From Siderastrea siderea (taxonomy: Eukaryota > Cnidaria > Anthozoa > Scleractinia > Rhizangiidae): a stretch of 64,000 nt of DNA. The translations under genes and the position numbers were made by a program. Location: contig OZ034970.1 in NCBI GenBank assembly GCA_964030785.1, positions 3,510,411-3,574,410 of the forward strand, read 5' to 3'. Positions 21,825 through 33,006 of the stretch are shown in pieces. The first letter of the stretch is position 1. The number at the start of each line of letters is the position of its first letter. The notes beneath the pieces were generated by a model. It saw only the letters and a list, made by a program, of their open reading frames with translations. It had not been told where the DNA came from and did no database searches.

Positions 21825-24800
21825 GGTGGTGGTGGTTGCCATTATTACATGTTCACATCTTATGTACATTTAAATATATTCAAAATGACAAATGAAAAGA
21901 AGAAAACATTAATTCAAGGTTCAAAGAACTTGTAACCAACCTTCTTGATATTCCAGCATTTCCATGCAAAAGTACTTTTCCTAATAAAATAATGCAACAG
22001 TTCAATTCTATAACATTTTTTGCTTTGAGGTTGTTGCTGCTCTCCAAACTTTACATTAAAGGGGTGCATGCATTAGCAGCCCTAAGTGGTTTTCAGACAA
22101 TTTCAAGTAAAACAGTACTTTCAAAGGTACTCTGAACTTTCACTTTCGCAGGAATAAATTCACGTAAAATGAGTTGTCCTCTCTTATAAAAATATCAAGA
22201 TATTGTCACAGAAGCTTTTGTCAAATGATTAAATGCAATGTATCCAACATGTTTGTCAAGAAATAAAAAAAAATGAAAAACAGAAAATTAACCAACAAGT
22301 CACTAATAAGGCTTTTTCACATGCAAACCCTTCAATTTTATTGTTAGCAAAACTTGGCAGTGTAAAATGTCAGACTCCACTAACCTCCACTGCTTAAGCA
22401 GCTGTCAACAAAGGCTTTCACCTGAAGAAAACAAAAAAAAAACTGTCTGCTAGAATTCTTCATTTGAAATAACAGGGAGACCTGAACTCATCAAGTGTCT
22501 ATCACACATATATGAGAAGAAGAAAACAGCATTTTCACAAACCTTTGGAAAATGTGTGATTATGTTCTCTGTGGGTGAATCAGCTACATCTAATACCAAA
22601 TAGCTGAAAAAGGTAAACAAACAGTGTCACATGGGGTCATGAGCTGATCAGAAGTTCTTAGAAGGCAGTCAGCCTGACCTTTGCCCTACTTTGATTATTT
22701 TAGAAAGCATAAATAAATTGACTATCCAGGATTATTAACTACTCCCCCTTGGATAAAATGCTACCTGTCCACAGGGCTGGTGTAAATCTATTGCCACAGG
22801 GTTACCATTGTTATCTTGTCATGTTCCCCAACAATTCACCAGTTCACACTTTTAGCTTGGCATTTACATGTATAGATGAGACCTTAAATAAAATTGGGCT
22901 TTAATCAAAAAATACTTATTCTCAGGAGGAGAGAAGTGTTTTTTAGCTACAGACATTTATAAGCAAATGAACAATGATTTAACCATTTAACATATTATAA
23001 TATTAATTAATTCTTAAAACTAACAAAGTAAGAATTCATTTTAGAAAAAACCACTAAAAAACTTACTTGAAGAGTTGAGGGAAGTTGGGACGGACAAAGT
23101 TGGCTTCAATATTCTGTCTTATACAAACAATATGAGATATTCCGACTTGCCTTAGAACTCCTAGCTGCGGAGAAAAATAAGTCATTAATTAATTCATGAA
23201 AAGTATCTTGTGCCAATACTAATTTTCTTTTCACAGGATTAGTTTACCCTATAGTATTCACTCCTCTGATAAATTATCTGTCACTAAAACAGGATGTCCA
23301 AAATAGCACAAAAAAAATACAAAAAATCTTGTTAAATGTTAAACAAAGTCTAGTTAAAAAAAAAGATATATTATATTAACCCTTTAAACCCCAAGAGTGA
23401 CAAGCATCTAATTTCTTCTTACACTATCACTAGTTGATCAAATATACAGGTCATGAGAATAAAGGAAATGAACACCAGACATGAAATGTGTTGATCTTTA
23501 ACCAAATTCTCCCAACTAGTAACATAAGAAATATAAGGAGAACAATGAGGAGAATATGCATTTGGATATTGGGGCTTAAAGGGTTAATAACTAATGAAAG
23601 CTTTCTTACTTTGCTATTCATTGCTGCTGAGTATGGTCCTAAGTAAACACCTGGTACAATTTCCTAACAGAAAAAAATTGTGAGTAATAAATAAATAATT
23701 CATAAATAATAACGGACAATATTAACTTTGCAGCATTTAATTTTCATATTTATTGCTTGTACATTTGAATTTCCCCTTACAGACACCTCTCTTTTATGGA
23801 CAGTTCACTCTGTCCAAAAGAGAACAAAATTCAACTCAACCTCATCTGTATTACAGACACCTCTACCTCCACCACAGTGAATCCCTGTTCATAGGGTGTC
23901 TGTAAATTATAAAGAGGTTTAACTATGTCTGACTCTAAAATGTGACCTTACAAAGGTGAAATACTCCTAATGAATATAATCAAGTAGCATAGAATGTCCA
24001 CAAAAGTACAAATACCAATTACCTGCATTTCTCGCCTCTTAGAGTATGTCCAGTCCTGTGTAACAAAATTTTATGTGTTTATTGATCGCAGAGTTTCAAA
24101 AGACAACAAGTACATTTTAAGTTTAAAGGGCTCAGTAGCTTCTACAGGAGGATGACAACAGTATAATGCCAACAAATATCCCCAACTGATTGACCAGTTG
24201 ACTGACTGACTGACTGACTCACTGCCTGACTGTGTGATCAACCAACTGACTGACTGACTGACTGATTGTGTGGCCATCTGACTGACTGACTGACTGACTG
24301 ACTGACTGTGTGACCATTCAACGGACTGAGTTATTCATTGATCAACAAACTGACTGACCAACCAATTTACTGACCAGCTGAACTGAAATGATTGATTGAT
24401 TGTCTGACTGATTCATTATAATATTGACTGGCTGACTGACAGAATGATTGAATGAATGACTGTCAGAATGACGGACAGACGGATAGATTGATTGACATTG
24501 TGAGAACAATGGAATCTCTTTCTCTAATTAACTGTTGATTAAGCTTACTAAAACAATTGTTTAAGCTTAACAATCGAATGTCAAATAATCTCCTTTTGTC
24601 GACTGCTATGTATGAAAAGGTCGACCAATTCCTGTGGTAGAGATGACTGCTTGTTGGAAATCAGTGACAACAATAAAGAAAAGAAACAGCATTGCTCGAT
24701 TAAACATTCATTTAACCACCTACAACTGATATTTTTCAATAGCATAACAAATATCGATAGTTTTATCTGTAAATTTAATGTTTAATACAAGTAGCCAACT

Positions 24801-24924
24801 GAAATTTAACATTATGGTTTGCAAAGGAATACTTTAAGATGTCACTTACCACTAACTCATCCTTGTTTGGTATTTCTGGGAACTCTAGCTTGGGTATACA
24901 TTCAGGACTCGCTGCAGATTGCAT
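18775..24924 (-). CDS. STYX: STYX, serine/threonine/tyrosine-interacting pseudophosphatase
   Basis: Eleven minus-strand exons keep phase: 24924-24850, 24055-24023, 23663-23610, 23164-23067, 22603-22543, 22421-22385, 21980-21941, 21646-21596, 20993-20921, 19878-19815 and 18830-18775, giving 213 residues (human about 223). Diagnostic stretches are DWTYSKRREMQEIVPGVYLG, ISHIVCIRQNIEANFVRPNF, YLVLDVADSP and YVQQRRFCINPNEGFVQQL, all closely matching vertebrate STYX. The P-loop reads HGNAGISRSA: Gly stands where active dual-specificity phosphatases have the nucleophilic Cys of HCX5R. That is the hallmark of STYX, which binds phospho-substrates or partners without hydrolysis. In vertebrates it anchors ERK1/2 in the nucleus and binds FBXW7. 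Every splice pair is GT/AG. The start ATG at 24924 gives a short N-terminus (MQSAASPE) before the conserved LEFP segment. Introns hold two copies of the TTAACCCTTTAA MITE family and microsatellites. Confidence 0.95.
19416..19464. repeat. Perfect short palindrome, MITE core
   Basis: aacctcgttcccaggg is mirrored by cctgggaacgaggtt, with about 20 bases between. It probably marks a small foldback element in the last STYX intron. Confidence 0.5.
19908..20148 (+). mobile_element. TTAACCCTTTAA MITE family, copy 1
   Basis: Ends ttaaccctttaaaccc and ggggcttaaagggttaa. Internal landmarks are gagcatctaacttctcctta and aaatgatcatcaaacatgaa. It carries a small insertion of ggtaaggtaa repeats near the left end. 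It lies in a STYX intron. Confidence 0.65.
21768..21836. repeat. (GAT)n/(GGT)n compound microsatellite
   Basis: About 14 GAT units pass directly into about 9 GGT units. It lies in a STYX intron. Confidence 0.9.
23376..23587 (+). mobile_element. TTAACCCTTTAA MITE family, copy 2
   Basis: Ends ttaaccctttaaacccc and ggggcttaaagggttaa. Same internal landmarks as copy 1, without the ggtaa insertion. It ends 22 bases from the STYX exon at 23610-23663. Confidence 0.7.
24185..24490. repeat. Degenerate (ACTG)n microsatellite block
   Basis: Runs of GACT are interrupted by tgtgtgaccatt-like spacers that recur at similar intervals, suggesting a higher-order unit of about 55 bp. It lies in the first STYX intron. 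Confidence 0.8.
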
Positions 24925-25080
24925 TTGGAAGAATCTACAATCTATAATTTTACAGGAAACTAAGAAACAGATAGAGAATTCTACATTTGCACAAATAAAA
25001 TTTACCACCAAAACAGAGTGAATGCCTGTCTGACCCAGACTCCCCGCTTCAGCCTCGTCTGGAAGTCGCAGCAAAACAAA
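24925..25080. promoter_or_regulatory. Candidate bidirectional promoter, STYX and FKBP3
   Basis: Only 156 bp separate the STYX start (minus, 24924) from the FKBP3 start (plus, 25081), so both 5'UTRs and core promoters must share this space unless upstream UTR exons exist. The half nearer FKBP3 is the GC-richer part (gactccccgcttcagcctcg). No TATA box stands out. Confidence 0.55.
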
Positions 25081-28000
25081 ATGGCGGAAGTTGAAAGTAT
25101 TTGGACAGATGAGCAACTGCATAGCGAAGAAGTATCGAAGAAGGATATTATCAAGTTTCTGCATGAGCATGCATCGTTTGAGGTATTTCTAAATAGTTTT
25201 TGAGGTTTTCAGTGCGTTTTTAATTCGCTTTTTTGGTAGTTTTCACCTATGCACTAAGACAACGTGGCTCGTTTACCAGTTTTTTTTCCTGCAAACAATG
25301 GGTATTAACGCGCCCAGACCCATTCATGGATCTATGCATAGCCCTTTTGGGAGACTCAAATAGCCAGTTAATTTCTTTTTTAACACCCCTTGGCAATATT
25401 TGGCGTAGTTTTATGGATTTATAAAGGCTTTTAAGCATATCAAAGTCCGTGCAATTAATTTGGCGCGTGTTGCTTTGCATGCCCCAACCCCCCAACCCCA
25501 CCCACACTGGATCATTCCGTTAACAAAATGGCACGGGTAGCATTTACCATTAACACTTTTTTTTCTTTCAGAAACCTATCTCAGGAAATGTGGAAATTGA
25601 AATACTCAGAACTAGGGCAATAGCAATAGAAATACAATTTGTTTAGAAGGAGATGCATGGGTTTGGGGATTCCTGTATAAAAGTGACCCCTCCAAAGGCT
25701 CCTTTTTTAAATTTTTGAATTTAAGAATGCAGGTTTGATAGCAGTCTTGAAGTGCTGATTTTAAAATATTTTACACTATAAAAGGTGTCTACTGTAAATC
25801 CTATTGTGGTATAAATAAGGTGGAGGTTTATGACTTACTGTAGTGCTTATATTTAAAAACTTGCAAATGTAGATCATGCAATGAACCATTTAACTTGAGC
25901 TCAAAATGAAATTGATAAATTGTCAAAAAGGTCATAAAAATGCTTTTTTGTACACCTTAAGGTTGAAATAAGTTAGGAGCCACTCCCACAAACAAGAGTT
26001 TTGTGCCTTTTAGGGTTTTGGAGGTTTCCTTTTCAAATTTCCAACAAGCACCCCAATACTTTTGAACAAGAGCCCAGTTCTTTGCTTCTCTAGTATATAC
26101 CACTCTACCCTTCCCTTCCTTCCATATGATGTACCTGACATCGTTGAGCCACAGGAGTGCAAGGAAGGTGGGGGGATAAGTCCAGGCAAATGTAGGGCAT
26201 TTGACTTTTGTGGAGAATATCTTTTAATGCCCCACCCTGGAGCTAAGATGTCAGTCAAATCAAGACAATTCTCCTTGTTTTGGGTGACTTAGATCCCTGT
26301 CAAGCACATACTGTTTAAAATAGTTATAAATTTGACAGTCCAATCCCCATGGGTGGGGATGGACAGGTAGAACACTCCACTTCTACATGGCCTACCCCTC
26401 CTCTTGAGCTAAATATTGATGAGTGCATAAGTCATGCTAAATGGATATGTAACTAGTGCTATTGATTTTATTGTAAGAGTCAAACACACTGGTAGATCGA
26501 AACAACAAAACCAAACAATCAGAAACCCCTAGGGAGGACATATCCTGTCCTAACCATTGTTACCGTAAATCTACATGTGTTTTAGGTCCCTCCCCCTACT
26601 CATTTTCACTAATCTATACAGTCTCAGCTCATCATGTAAAAATTGTTCCTTTTATTAGTTTCTTAAAGAACACAAGTTGAATGGGAAACTGAACAACATC
26701 GCGAAGACCAGTAAAAAGGATCATCTAATTGAGAGCTACAAACAGTTGTTTTTGGTCAAGGTAAGTAATAATATTGTATACCTCCACCGAGAAAGTTTCA
26801 CCTGATCTCAAACCCCTAACTCTTTTTCAGACCAAGACATAAGTTTTGCTACCCATTTTCAACTTGTTTGTTTTGTGATAAGATTGAATGTGGTCCAGTG
26901 CCTAGTGGAATTAGCAGTCAGACATCGGACACTGTCCAACCAAATTTCTGACTTATTATGAATTGTTTCGACATAGTGTCCATGCACAAAAAGGGACTCA
27001 AATTTTAGCTTCAATATCTCCAAGGTCCTGATCCCCAAACTCAAATGCTGTTTCCTCATGGCCAGAGTTTTCAGCAGCCTTTGAAGTGGATGATTTTTCT
27101 AACCAAAGTGGGTTGCTGGCTTCTCAAGTGGTGATGTGCTTTAGTTCAGTAGATGTCAGCACACCATCAATAGCCAATCTTTCTGATAAAAAAAACACAC
27201 TTAGTTAACTTAGCTCAAAGTTTTAACTTTGAGAGAGGATAATTACAAGTTATCCCAAGTTTGTGAAAAGGAAAAGCACGTACAATGCTGATTAAAAGAA
27301 CACCCACATTTTCTTTTAGGCATTCCGTACAGAGAGTGAAGCATGCCTTGAAGATGAGCTGAAAGAAGCAGCTGAGCAAGCGGCAGCCATGCGTATCACT
27401 GAAAAGAAAAAGGAACGCAAGAGTTCAGAATCAAAGGACCACAAAAAGGAGGTGAGTGACCTGATTATTGCATCCTCAACTCTATCTGAAACTAGAATTG
27501 AGAAATGCCTCTACCGAGAAAAGTTAAATACCTATCAGAATCAGTTCAAGTGGAGATAATATAGAGCAATTTGAATTTCAAGGCCAAACAATCACTTAGC
27601 ATGGTTTTTTTAGCATAGTTTTTACCACACCCTTCGTTCATTTAATGTGTTCCATACATGGCCTCCAAAATGTGTAGGGGGTAACAAAGGGAATCTGTGG
27701 TAGCTCCAAACAAGATTCACTCATTCATTCATTTATTCATTTTCAAAAATCTATTTATTTCTTCATCAATTTAGTTATTTGTTTCTTGATTTGCTTATTT
27801 ATTGATTTCTTTCTTTCTTTCCTACTTTATCTTTGCCTTTGGCTAATTAAATATGGCATGTACCGGTAATTTATTTAGGAGCCGAAGTTTACCAAGAAAA
27901 TCTTGAAGCATGGTGACAAGACAACATTTGCATCCAAAGGGGACAGAGTGTCATGTTTTTACACCGGCAAGCTGGAAAATGGAGTGGTGTTTGACAGTAA

Positions 28001-31000
28001 TGTGGCTGGAGCAGGTCTGTTATGGTAGAATACTTAAGCTTGAGCTACCTGTAGTATAGTAATAGCATAATAATCCTTTGATTTGCACAGTTTCAGATAC
28101 TAAATCTGATGAACTTTCAAGATTTAAAATTCTCTTTCATTTGATGGTTAATAGCAATTGGTTACACCATTCAATAGACTGAAAATTACACAATTGGAGA
28201 TGTTATGATGTTTGTAAACATTCATTCCAAATTTTCTTGGTCACTTGTACTCAGTCTGTGTACCATGACCTTGAGCCAAATATTTTTCCATCTTGCTCCC
28301 ACCTACTCAGTCAATAGCCCTTTTCATGGTTACCTTTTCTTATTGGCATTACAATGTCTTTAAGGACGTTCGCACTAATTGTTTCTGCACATCCTTACTG
28401 CACACGCAATTCACTTTGTGATGTTATGCCATGTCATGCATTGGGCGCCTGCGCTGTTGAAGAAATGTGGAGATATATAGCACTAGTGGGCACTTAAATA
28501 TCTATGAATGAGTTTAACTCTCTTAAATGTTCGGTGACCCTCACATCATTGAATTCTGCTATTATTGTAGCTGCACAGTGTTCGCAAAAGTCCGTCTTAG
28601 AGGTTGAGTTCAAATTATTTACTTGAAAGACCCCCTTAAATAAAAATTGACTGAGAAAGTGGGTCTACAAAGAATCATTTTTAATATTTTTAACTAACTT
28701 GTAAGCACTGTGGCCATGTCGAGTTACGAGGACCAATGTATCAAAATTGGGGTAGTTTTTCATGCGTTTTATTTCGAAAACGAAGCCAGTGACCCCCCAT
28801 TTTTTTGCATTTCCGACATGGTAACTCATTATCTGACTGTAGCCAAAGTATAAAAAAAAGTCTGTGTTGTAGAAGTTTTTCGCACGAACGTCCTTAAACG
28901 TGGATGTAAGGCAATTTTGGGCAATTCTGCCTTTTTTGCCCAAAATTGCCTCACATCCACGTTCAAATACGTTGTAATGCAAAAGAGAAAAGGTAACTGT
29001 GAAAAGGGCTTTTAAGCCATGGTTACATGAGCAATTTTTCACTTGCGAAGGTGATGCAATTTTTTTTTTCAAAATTGTCGCATCCCCGGCGCGCGGCGGT
29101 GGCTACACTTGGTGACAAAGTCAGTGATTTTGTTTTGAATTTCTTGCAATTTTTTTCACAATCTGTGATTTCTTTCAGCTGTCGCATAACCTGTGCGAGG
29201 GTGGCTACACATGTGATTTTCCCTGCGGGCTGGCGACGTGACAATTTTCAAAAAAATCACATCACCATTGCAAGCAAAAAGTCCCTCCTGTTGCCACGGC
29301 TTTATAACTTACAGTATTTGCTCAAGATAGCATCACAACTCTGAAAAAGTTTATTGCCCATCTCTATCCCTCAACCCTCTCCCATCCACTGCCACCCCTC
29401 CCCTGCTGGCCTTGGTGTGTTCAAGCCTGTTTCTCGTTGTTTTTTTCTTCCATTGCTGTATTTTAGGTGGTCCCAGCCATGGAAAGAAGAAAAACAAAGA
29501 AGAAGGAAAGCCATTTATTTTCCAAGTGGGAAAAGGACTTGTTATTAGAGGGGTGAGTTCTTAATAAAATTTGATTGCCATTGTGGCTTGTAATGGGTAA
29601 TAAAGTGATCACCAGGGGTTGTCATGCCGGCATATTTTGAAGCGTATAATTCCCATGTTTTAGGCATTATGCTATTCTGTGCTATGAACTGCCATTTTGA
29701 ACCAAATGGCTGTTAGGTTTTATATTGATGGCAATCTTTATTAATTAATTTGGGAGTAAAATTGAAGTGTTAAATTATTTATCCCACAGGTGGCAGGGAC
29801 TGTTGTTTATTTGCAGCACTCTAGGCTTATCCTTAGGGGAGGGGTGGGTTGGGTTTTCCTTATTCCTGGTAAAATTACTGCAAAGATTTAAGACAGATTC
29901 CGCTCAACATTCGAGCAATAAGTGCAAAAATTATTTACTAAAAAACTACTCACAGCACGGTAACGTTTTGAATACTATTTGAAACACCTCACTTTAATTC
30001 ACTTCTCCAAGTGACCCAGCGCCGATTAAATTTCCAGCATTCCCGAGAAAATGAAAGTCAAATCTCGTAAAAATATGCTAAAAATGAGCTCCATTTTGTT
30101 TTTAACTGACATGAAGCATCTTTTCAATCAAAATATGGAAAACTTCAATAAATTAATTCAATTTTCTCTCACAGGGTCAACTTGGGAGCTTAAGTACTGA
30201 TAACTTCTTCCTTTTTATTCAAAATGTTACCATGCTATGAGTATTATTTTGGTAACTTTATTTTTGCACTTATTGCTAGAAAGTTCAGTAGAAATCGTCT
30301 TAACGTGAATGTTAATTTTGTGTTTAGTGGGACGAAGGTCTTATGACAATGTCCAAGGGTGAAAAGGCAGAGCTGACCATTGAACCTGAATGGGGCTACG
30401 GCAAGAAAGGAAACATTGATGCAGGGTATCCTTTAATCACTATTTTACAGTGGTAATTTCAGAGGAAAAAAGAGCGGAGCTATAAAAGACCTCATCATAA
30501 TTCGGTAAATTGTGATTGTCCAGGTGAGTGTAGTCCTGAGAAGGACTGTTTGAGGTTACATTGACTGTCACTGTTGTCAGTCAATGCCACCTCAAACAGT
30601 CCTTCTCAGGACTACACTCACCTGGACAATCACAATTTACCGAATTATGATATGACTCCTGGGTTCAAACCATTTACAAAAAACCTTATATTACAAAACA
30701 GTGCATATTTTTGCATGAATTTTTCCTAGTACATGTACATGGTCTTACCAGTGTAAATGCAGAGAGTGGGACTGGGAGATATGCTGAAATGCTTTCTTCT
30801 CACCTTGCATGAGACAATAATAATTATTCATGCCTTTAGCATTTGGCACCTATTTGGCACCACTTTGAGTCATCTCAAATATTTGTAGCTTAAATTCGCC
30901 TTATACCTCAAGTTATTTTGGCCAGGGGGTTAGAGTTATCCAGATTTTACCATATCTTTTGTTTTGTGCTTCTTGTTGCTTGTATATTTTTCTTAACATG

Positions 31001-31067
31001 GATGAAACATAGCATTCCACCACAGTCAAGGCTCATTTTTGAAGTAGAGCTTGTTGATGTCATTTAG
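25081..31067 (+). CDS. FKBP3: FKBP3 (FKBP25), nuclear peptidyl-prolyl cis-trans isomerase
   Basis: Seven exons keep phase: 25081-25182, 26659-26760, 27320-27451, 27879-28014, 29467-29552, 30328-30425 and 31013-31067 (TAG), giving 236 residues (human 224). The first two exons encode the helical N-terminal domain unique to FKBP25 (WTDEQLHSEEVSKKDIIKFL, then FLKEHKLNGKLNNIAKTSKK), which binds RNA and chromatin partners. The third encodes a Lys/Glu-rich linker. The rest is the FK506-binding domain: KFTKKILKHGDKTTF, FYTGKLENGVVFDSN, the basic loop GKKKNKEEGKPFIF typical of FKBP25, VGKGLVIRGWDEGLMTMSKG, then IEPEWGYGKKG and LIFEVELVDV. The family catalyses proline isomerisation and is mainly nuclear. 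Exon 1 has start ATG in context aacaaaATGG. The intron after exon 4 holds nested MITEs, and the last intron holds a 158-bp palindrome. Confidence 0.96.
28316..29010. mobile_element. Foldback MITE interrupted by a second element
   Basis: Left end agcccttttcatggttacct is mirrored by right end aggtaactgtgaaaagggct. Near the right end, 28899-28961 is a near-perfect hairpin (gcaattttgggcaa against ttgcccaaaattgc). A separate TTAA-flanked element sits inside at 28364-28893. The whole is in the FKBP3 intron between exons 4 and 5. Confidence 0.6.
28364..28893. mobile_element. TTAA-flanked MITE (piggyBac-like target preference)
   Basis: Terminal inverted repeats GGACGTTCGCACT and its near complement (cgcacgaacgtcc) are flanked on both sides by TTAA (28360-28363 and 28894-28897). 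TTAA duplication is the signature of piggyBac-type transposition. The 530-bp interior has no transposase, so it is non-autonomous. Confidence 0.65.
30494..30651. repeat. 158-bp near-perfect palindrome
   Basis: Arms of about 70 bp (atcataattcggtaaattgt through attgactg) mirror each other with few mismatches around a 10-base loop (tcactgttgt). The arm sequence gtagtcctgagaaggactgt also occurs at 49145-49165 beside a hammerhead motif, linking both to the same Penelope-like repeat. It lies 68 bases after the FKBP3 exon ending at 30425. Confidence 0.75.
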
Positions 31068-31661
31068 GAGCAGTAACTGGAGAGACCTGGATAAACTAAA
31101 GCAGAGAACTGGAAATTATTAGAAGCATCCAGCATAATTACGTTAAGCTTGTTAGAGAGGCATCTGGTCTAGAGTGGTAAACACTGTGTTCGATAGCTAG
31201 ACCATAATTTTTATTTAGGTCCATGAAGGGATTAAAAAGACTCTCTAAAGACATTCAGTATTTTTTACGTGAACAACAAAATGTCATCTTGTTAAAACTG
31301 TGTTCAGCTAAAAGATTTTACTGAAACAGAGATTTTGCTTACATGCATAAACTACAATCGTTATTAATTATGTTGCAATGTTCAGTACATTTGGTATATT
31401 ATTCTACACTGTAAGCTGTAAGTCATTTTATCAACTAGAAACTAGAATTGTTGAAAGTAGCTTCATCCTTGGAGGAGGAACTCTTTTCTATTGTGGTTCT
31501 TCTTTTGTAGAGAGCTTTAACCTCTAAATCAATGTCCTTTCTCACACTAATACAGCAAACCTTGCTCTGTACCCTTTTCAAGACTAAGGGTGGAATCATA
31601 TGCAGCATATGTGTATAGCCAAAAAACAATAGAAAATTCGCACGTGCCAAGGCGACAGCTA

Positions 31662-32651
31662 GGGCTTCGACAAAACGCTGACCCCCCGGTCAACTGACCC
31701 CCTACTGAACCCCATTACTGACCCCTTCTGAAATTCACTAGAAGTAAAACAAAAAAAAACTAATAACTTGAACTAATGAAGAATATTACTTTTAAATAAG
31801 TTCACCTTTAAACTTCCAAGATGGCGCGAGATGGTCGATCTGCTTCATGCCATCGTTGCAACTCCTTTTATCGCAAATGTTAGTTCCCTTTTCCAATAAA
31901 CGAGTGGCAAACTATCAAAACAACATAAACTTTGTTGTCCACTTCCACGAAAAAAGAACTGTTGTGCTTGGGAAAATGTAAATAGACAGTTATTGAACAA
32001 ACCTGCGAGAATCCGGAAGCGGTTGTCTCTAACTTACTAGTGCCAGGTCACACACTAGTTGCATGGGCGCAGCCATTTTCTACATTTGTAAGAACAAGTT
32101 TAGCAAAGGCGACCATTGGTGGTACATGATAAAGCAAAGGTACAAGAATTCTAACGATCACTCCAACGAAAAAAATAAATGAAAACAATATAAATGTCTT
32201 TTGCGGGAGGACAAACACACATCAGATCAACAGGAAGTTGTGATGTCTTAGTAGTTCCAGGGTCCGCCGTCCATTCACCACTTGCATGTGGGATTTAATA
32301 GAATATGGCAGGTATCTTCAATAACTGTCTATTTACATGTCCCCGAGCACAACACTTCTTTTTTCGAGGAAGTGGACAACAAAGCTGATAATGTTTTGAT
32401 ACATTTGCTACTCATTTATTGGAAAAGGAAACTACCGGTAACATTTGTGATAAAAGGAGGCGTAACGATGGAATGAAGCAGATCGACTATCACACGCCAT
32501 CTTGGAAGTTTAAAGGTAGTGTATTTAAAAACAATATTCTTCATTAGTTAAAGTTATTACTTTTTTATTTCCAGTGAATTTTAGAGGGGTCAGTAAGGGG
32601 GGTCAGTCGGGGGTCAGTTGACCGGGGGTCAGCATTTTGTTGAAGCCCCGG
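31662..32651. mobile_element. Long-TIR MITE (GGCTTCGACAAAACGCTGAC)
   Basis: About 990 bp with inverted arms of some 350 bp. Left ggcttcgacaaaacgctgac mirrors right gtcagcattttgttgaagcc, and further in cttccaagatggcg mirrors cgccatcttggaag. CAGCTA occurs just outside both ends (31656-31661 and 32652-32657), a possible target duplication. It is non-coding. Confidence 0.6.
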
Positions 32652-32793
32652 CAGCTATACGTGTATGCTACAAATGATTCCACCCTAAAACAACAAGAAT
32701 TTACAATGTACCTTTCTTTTCATAGATCTGCACATCAACACACTGAGTAAAAACATGACTTAAGTGGGCATCAGATGTGGCATAAATGAGACT

Positions 32794-33006
32794 TTAACCC
32801 TCTGAGCCCTAACAGTGACGAGGGTAAAATTTCTCTTTACATTATCACTACTATTTAGTTGTTCAAACAGTCATGTGACGAGAATAAAGAAAGTGATCAC
32901 TAAGGATAAGATGTCTTGATATTTAGACAAATTCTCCTTACTAGTTCCATAAGAAATGTGTGGAGAACAGTAGGGAGAACATGCATTTTTATATCAGGGC
33001 TTTAAG
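32794..33006 (+). mobile_element. TTAACCCTTTAA MITE family, copy 3 (diverged)
   Basis: Starts tttaaccctctgagccctaa and ends atatcagggctttaa. Internal order is as in copies 1 and 2 (ctccttactagttccataag, then gtggagaacagtagggagaa). Confidence 0.55.

Noticed and set aside
24185..24490. CRISPR-like regular repeats
   Set aside because: Units are 4-bp microsatellite with degenerate spacers in an animal intron.
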